From Leucocoprinus leucothites (taxonomy: Eukaryota > Basidiomycota > Agaricomycetes > Agaricales > Agaricaceae): DNA of 64,000 nucleotides. Location of the stretch: positions 1,178,001-1,242,000 of the forward strand of contig JAACJO010000008.1 in the NCBI GenBank assembly GCA_013368445.1. Direction: 5' to 3'. The position numbers were made by a program, and so were the translations under genes. The number at the start of each line of letters is the position of its first letter. Position 1 is the stretch's first letter. Under the pieces are notes generated by a model. It was not told the DNA's origin. It saw only the letters and a list, made by a program, of their open reading frames with translations, and ran no database searches. Positions 60,378 through 64,000 of this stretch are shown here, one piece after another.

Positions 60378-60787
60378 GTGTAATGCTAGTATGTGCATAA
60401 TATATATATATATATGTGAAGGACTTTGAGGATAATCTTCGATGAGATGATTAGTTTATCTGTCCATGGAAGTCAGGAGCGCGTTTCGAGCATTGTCGTT
60501 TTATAATAGGCCTGGTGTGAGAATCTATCGGATTGTCTCATAAAACAGGTTGGCTGGGCTGTTCTGAAATAGATACGAGATAACTGGGAAGTAGATTGTT
60601 GGTACACAGAGGAGAAACGATGATAAGGAAAACTTGTAGGAGGTCTGACGGCACAGGCAAGGATTTTACCTAATTGGTCGCGTGACCCGCGTTTGACATC
60701 ACACGCGTCTCAATTTACGCGTCTTCCTGCTTGGCCTGAACTTGCTTGTCAGTGCATTCACAGTGGTGTACTCACACTGTTTTCGCT
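60378..60787. other. Intergenic region
   Basis: The region holds an AT dinucleotide tract (listed separately) and otherwise nothing recognisable. It lies upstream of SLD3. Confidence 0.45.
60399..60415 (+). repeat. AT dinucleotide microsatellite
   Basis: About eight alternating A/T dinucleotides occur just after the MFS stop codon. Confidence 0.85.
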
Positions 60788-62409
60788 ATGGCTCTCATAG
60801 AACCCTTTCATTATTCATTAGAATCGGCAGAGGGTCGTCAATGGACTGCTACACAAGAGAAATCCATCGCGCTTGACTTTCCATTTGATCTACACCAAGA
60901 AGCCGTAGATCAATTTGTGAGCCGCACTTATTTACAATTTCTATGGCTTCCAGAGGTGATGAAACTTTGTCCGAACTCTCATCTTCACTCAACTGAATCC
61001 TCTTACTCAGTCTATTGTACCCTTGCAGCATCTGGTTCCGTCCCTACGCCGTGTTGTAAACTTGCCTTCATCGAGCCAGTCCGCTCACTCTCTACATTCC
61101 CTCTTGGAGCCACTGCTTCAAACTACCCGTGCAATTACCAATAAGTACCATGTGGAACTGCTTCAGATTCTCCAGGATGGTGGAGGAGCTGGAGAGATAG
61201 AAGAAACCATGATGTGGTATGCATTACATCACGAGAAAGCGACCACCCAAGAGCTACATAAGGACGCTGATACAGGGTCCCAAGAACTTTGGATGGATGG
61301 AAAATGGAGGCAGGAATGGCTTGAACGTCTGGAGAGGCGCGAGTACGTATGGTTTTCCTGGATACTACATGTCATTAATTGGATGAAGAGTGCAGGTTCA
61401 GATATTACTCTACATGATGAAGCTTTCAATCCCGGGACCAACTCCTGTGGACACAAAACCCAAGAAAAGGAAGCGTTCCCGAAAGGAGGCCCAGGTGCCA
61501 TCGACCACTCCAGAGGAACGGTTGGAGAGTCTCATGGACAAGTTATCTATGTTGCAATTGACTGGCCATCTACCAACCAACGGGCCGCAGCTTAACCACA
61601 ATGAAAGGGATTGGGCTCAATCATTTTGTGAAGATATAGTGGAAGTGACGTAGGTGAACTAAACATTCAAGTGCCGCTCTGTTTCTAATGAGAACTCCAG
61701 ATTTAAGCCACTCTTACCAGAGCTATGCTCGTTACTGAGGTCAAAGGTCTTCCCGGATTCACCTTTCTCCGATACCGACACTGTCACTGCCTCACCTTCT
61801 CCCTCTCCTGAACCTCAACAAGTCGAGTCGCAGACATCATTGCTAGTACCATCAGCCGATTCAATCCCCTCTAAGACTAGCTCACGCTCTCTAGCCCGCG
61901 CGCGGTCGCGTTCGCTCTCCCTGTCACTAGCACAAGAAAGGGAAGAGCGTGAACGCTCGGTCAGCATTGGCCCAGGGAAGAAACGCGTCTTAAACCGCGA
62001 GGTTAGCATGTCCAGGGCATTCAAGCCCAAACCCAGGCCGGTACTTAAAGCTGTCGAAGCCAGCTCTGATTCTCAGTCAAGCGGAAATGGCAAATCTCAG
62101 TCTGAAAAAGTCGAAGTCATTCTAGTCGAGGAAACCCCACAAAAACCTCGTGCTGCAAATCGCAATGCATCTCAATCAAAAGCTACTGCCACCTCTTCTT
62201 CAAACAACGTCTTTGGCACACGTCAGAGTACTCAGGGTCTGTTCGGCACGCGGATCGACGAGACGGACGATGATGATGTATGGATGTTGGATAGCTCCCC
62301 TGACGTACTGCTTTTGCAACCCGACCGTAAAGCGGAAGGTGACTCGGATGATGAATATGAGGCTGTTACTTTTCATACTCCCAGCAAGAAACCACGGCGG
62401 CGAGAATGA
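60788..62409 (+). CDS. SLD3: DNA replication initiation regulator Sld3-like
   Basis: Sld3 helps load Cdc45 at origins and is a target of S-phase CDK. The start at 60788 gives MALIEPFHYSLESAEGRQW. After an intron comes SIVPLQHLVPSLRRVVNLP, then the conserved helical block: RAITNKYHVELLQILQDG, EETMMWYALHHEK, WRQEWLERLERREY, joined over an intron to VQILLYMMKLSIPGP, then PKKRKRSRKEAQVPSTTPEE and RDWAQSFCEDIVEVT. The C-terminal half is unstructured and has several Ser-Pro sites of the type CDK uses (SPSPSPEPQ), plus RS and basic runs and an acidic stretch (DETDDDDVWML). It ends HTPSKKPRRRE at TGA 62407-62409. The length, about 490 residues, is shorter than yeast Sld3. Identification rests on the middle block. 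Confidence 0.78.
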
Positions 62410-63081
62410 CGGCGCATGGACTTAAATGAATAGCTATAGAGATATTTCCTTTACATCACGATCACTTGTAATGTACTGATTTAATAAGAAGGGGCTTTGG
62501 TGGTGAGCCCTAGCAGCTGCGGAGCCCGCAATGGTCGGAACTAAAGTTGAGAGGAGACACTTCGTATGCACAGGTTCTGGCCGTGTCACTAGGGTTGTAA
62601 TGACCAGCCATGTTCTACTTCCTTTTAATATCCTTCCCGCTAGTTTGTGGGCATAAAGAGCAAACTACCCGGGGTGATGTGGGTTAACGCATCCACCTTG
62701 GCTCTGAAGGGCCGTCCAGCATATACTTCATCTTCCAGGAATGGAGGAATTGGTAGATTCAAGAAACGATCTAGCTGAGTGACGAGCTCTGTGAAATGGA
62801 TTTATATTTCTACTTCATATTTGCCCTTGTGCCCCTGGGTGACATGGTACTCGCGGCACGCTTTACGAGCCTTTCAACCTGAAAAGAAAGCAAGTACGAC
62901 GACGTGCTGGGAGCCGCCGGGTCATACACTCTTTTTGAAAGGCTGTTGGACAACCCAGTGGAGTCTTCAAGCTGTCACATGCGCAAACAGGTCAGATTTA
63001 TGCCATTCGAAGAGTTACAGATCTCCAAACCAGAACGACGGGTAGTTGTAATGAAGGAGGGAAAATTATTATTGGCCAAGT
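62410..63081. other. Stretch without a supported gene
   Basis: A plus-strand frame near 62904-63107 (FERLLDNPVESSSC; RRVVVMKEGKLLLAKFPL) looks partly protein-like but has no clear start or relatives and overlaps the tRNA. It may be a gene remnant. Confidence 0.4.
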
Positions 63082-63165
63082 TCCCCCTAGCCGGATTGAA
63101 CGACTGACCTCATCATGCCCGTAGTTGCCTACAAGTGATGCGCTCTACCACTGAGCTAAGAGGGA
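63082..63165 (-). tRNA. tRNA-Thr (TGT anticodon) with a 13-nt intron
   Basis: On the minus strand the acceptor stem TCCCTCT/AGGGGGA, D-arm GCTC/GAGC, anticodon stem CATCA/TGATG and T-arm AGTCG/CGGCT all pair. The anticodon loop is CTTGTA plus A. Thirteen bases (GGCAACTACGGGC) lie between positions 37 and 38, where eukaryotic tRNA introns sit. The anticodon TGT reads ACA and ACG. A T-run follows the 3' end on this strand. Confidence 0.92.
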
Positions 63166-63531
63166 GTTATTTCGATCGCCTAATCGTTCGATCCTGCTCC
63201 GCAACGTTTACCGGCCAAAAGACACGAGTTGTATCTTGAAAGGTGAACATATTGAAAACCAAAGGCGGAAGCGGCGGCTAAATTGTGATGTGCCGCTATT
63301 ACTATCTCTATCAGTGGCATCATCGAGCGATTAACAGTACAGTCAAAGGAGGTTCAGAGTTGGGGGAACAGAGTATAATTTAAGGACAGTCTGGCCACTA
63401 TACTCAGTTTCATGGGAGTGCGATGGGAAGGGAGGGGAATGTTGGCTCGTGGAATGTAACCATCCGCATTAGCAGCCGAATTATATTCCTCCAGCACCAC
63501 ACATACTACTATAGTAACAGCTAATGAGATC

Positions 63532-64000
63532 CTACTGAGGGCGGCCAACGTTTTGTCTGCAGTGTAAGTTGAATTGAGAAATAGTGGATATGAATCGCAG
63601 GTATAGCCACTTACGGGAACTGGCCTAGAAAGTTACCGGGAGGGGTGTAGCGACAGACAATATATGTCCACTCCCCTGATCCAAATGGACTTCCAGTGTT
63701 ACAGACATGGCTCGCACAGCCAAGAGTGGTCGTTGCTTTCCAGACCACCTGTCAAAATAATTAACATAGGCCGCACAACAGTTCAAGTGGCAAATACCTG
63801 AGTGAAATGCCCGGTGGCTGCGCTGAAGCCGGGGTTATTATCTATTTGGATCAATTTAACTTGTAGCTAGAAATACTCATGGACCGATCTCAACATACAG
63901 TCGTATTGTGCTATTAAGGTGCGATGGGTTAGAAGGTACAACACTTTTTGAAGGAAAAACCTACAGGCTTCGTTCATCCATGATTGAACAGCTGCTTGAA
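63532..64000 (-). CDS. CAP superfamily (PR-1/SCP-like) secreted protein, 3' part only
   Basis: The gene enters from the right edge. Reading leftward: AVQSWMNEA, a tiny exon giving SQYDY, then NNPGFSAATGHFTQ, then VVWKATTTLGCASHVC, then GEWTYIVCRYTPPGNFLGQF, and after an intron PQNVGRPQ with TAG at 63534-63532. These include both CAP signatures (GHFTQVVW and the C-terminal YIVCRYTPPGN) and their Cys residues. At least four introns are placed in phase, one bounding a 12-nt exon (near 63888-63901). In fungi PR-1-like proteins are secreted and bind sterols or lipids. The signal peptide lies outside this window. Confidence 0.85.

Noticed and set aside
1..64000. CRISPR arrays, prophage, or bacterial operons
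   Set aside because: The window is spliced eukaryotic DNA. No direct-repeat array or phage-type gene was seen.

Overview
The window looks like nuclear DNA of a filamentous basidiomycete, most likely an Agaricomycete. A Rhizoctonia/Ceratobasidium-type fungus is my guess, and the sequence does not prove it. The basis is many short introns (about 50-70 bp, GT-AG with a few GC-AG), gene-dense packing on both strands, ordinary eukaryotic gene families, a short (TTAGGG)n tract, and protein types common in mushrooms and their relatives (a TKL-like kinase, GH30 hydrolase, F-BAR/SH3 and DH-BAR-SH3 proteins). Exons were joined by eye from reading frame, splice sites and family motifs, so inner exon borders may be a few bases off even where gene identity is clear.

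Left part (1-31.5 kb). A partial gene leaves the left edge on the minus strand. Two unrecognised plus-strand genes follow (1.7-4.3 and 5.1-6.5 kb). Then comes a housekeeping block: the tRNA pseudouridine synthase PUS9 (+), the splicing factor CWC15 (-), an unrecognised Pro-rich coiled-coil protein (-), an F-BAR/SH3 protein (-), the Elongator subunit ELP1 (-), an omega-like glutathione transferase (+), an aldo-keto reductase (-) and the Golgi Ca2+/Mn2+ ATPase PMR1 (+).

Middle part (31.8-44.1 kb). This is the rearranged part. An intact DH-BAR-SH3 Rho guanine nucleotide exchange factor lies on the plus strand at 39.9-44.1 kb. A diverged, inverted copy of its 5' half lies on the minus strand at about 33.4-35.4 kb and runs in open frame into a TKL-like protein kinase, giving an apparent RhoGEF-kinase chimera (31.8-35.3 kb). 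Next to the chimera's start are a frameshifted relic of one PMR1 segment and a 594-bp element with terminal inverted repeats and a TA duplication (a MITE). Two or three poorly recognised genes lie between the two arms.

Right part (44.9-64 kb). In order: an FAD-linked oxidoreductase whose FAD domain carries a roughly 200-residue low-complexity insertion (-), a 2.5-kb stretch without a convincing gene, the ankyrin protein YAR1 (-), a seven-transmembrane protein (+) with a 17-nt exon, a secreted GH30 glycosidase (+), a CHY zinc-finger protein (Hot13-like, +), tRNA-Thr(AGT), an MFS transporter of the monocarboxylate type (+), the replication initiation factor SLD3 (+), an intron-containing tRNA-Thr(TGT) (-), and the 3' part of a CAP/PR-1 secreted protein (-).

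The genes form no single pathway. The clearest novelty is the inverted duplication that produced a signalling-protein fusion. ELP1, PUS9 and two tRNA-Thr genes share the theme of tRNA biology, but their closeness may be chance.
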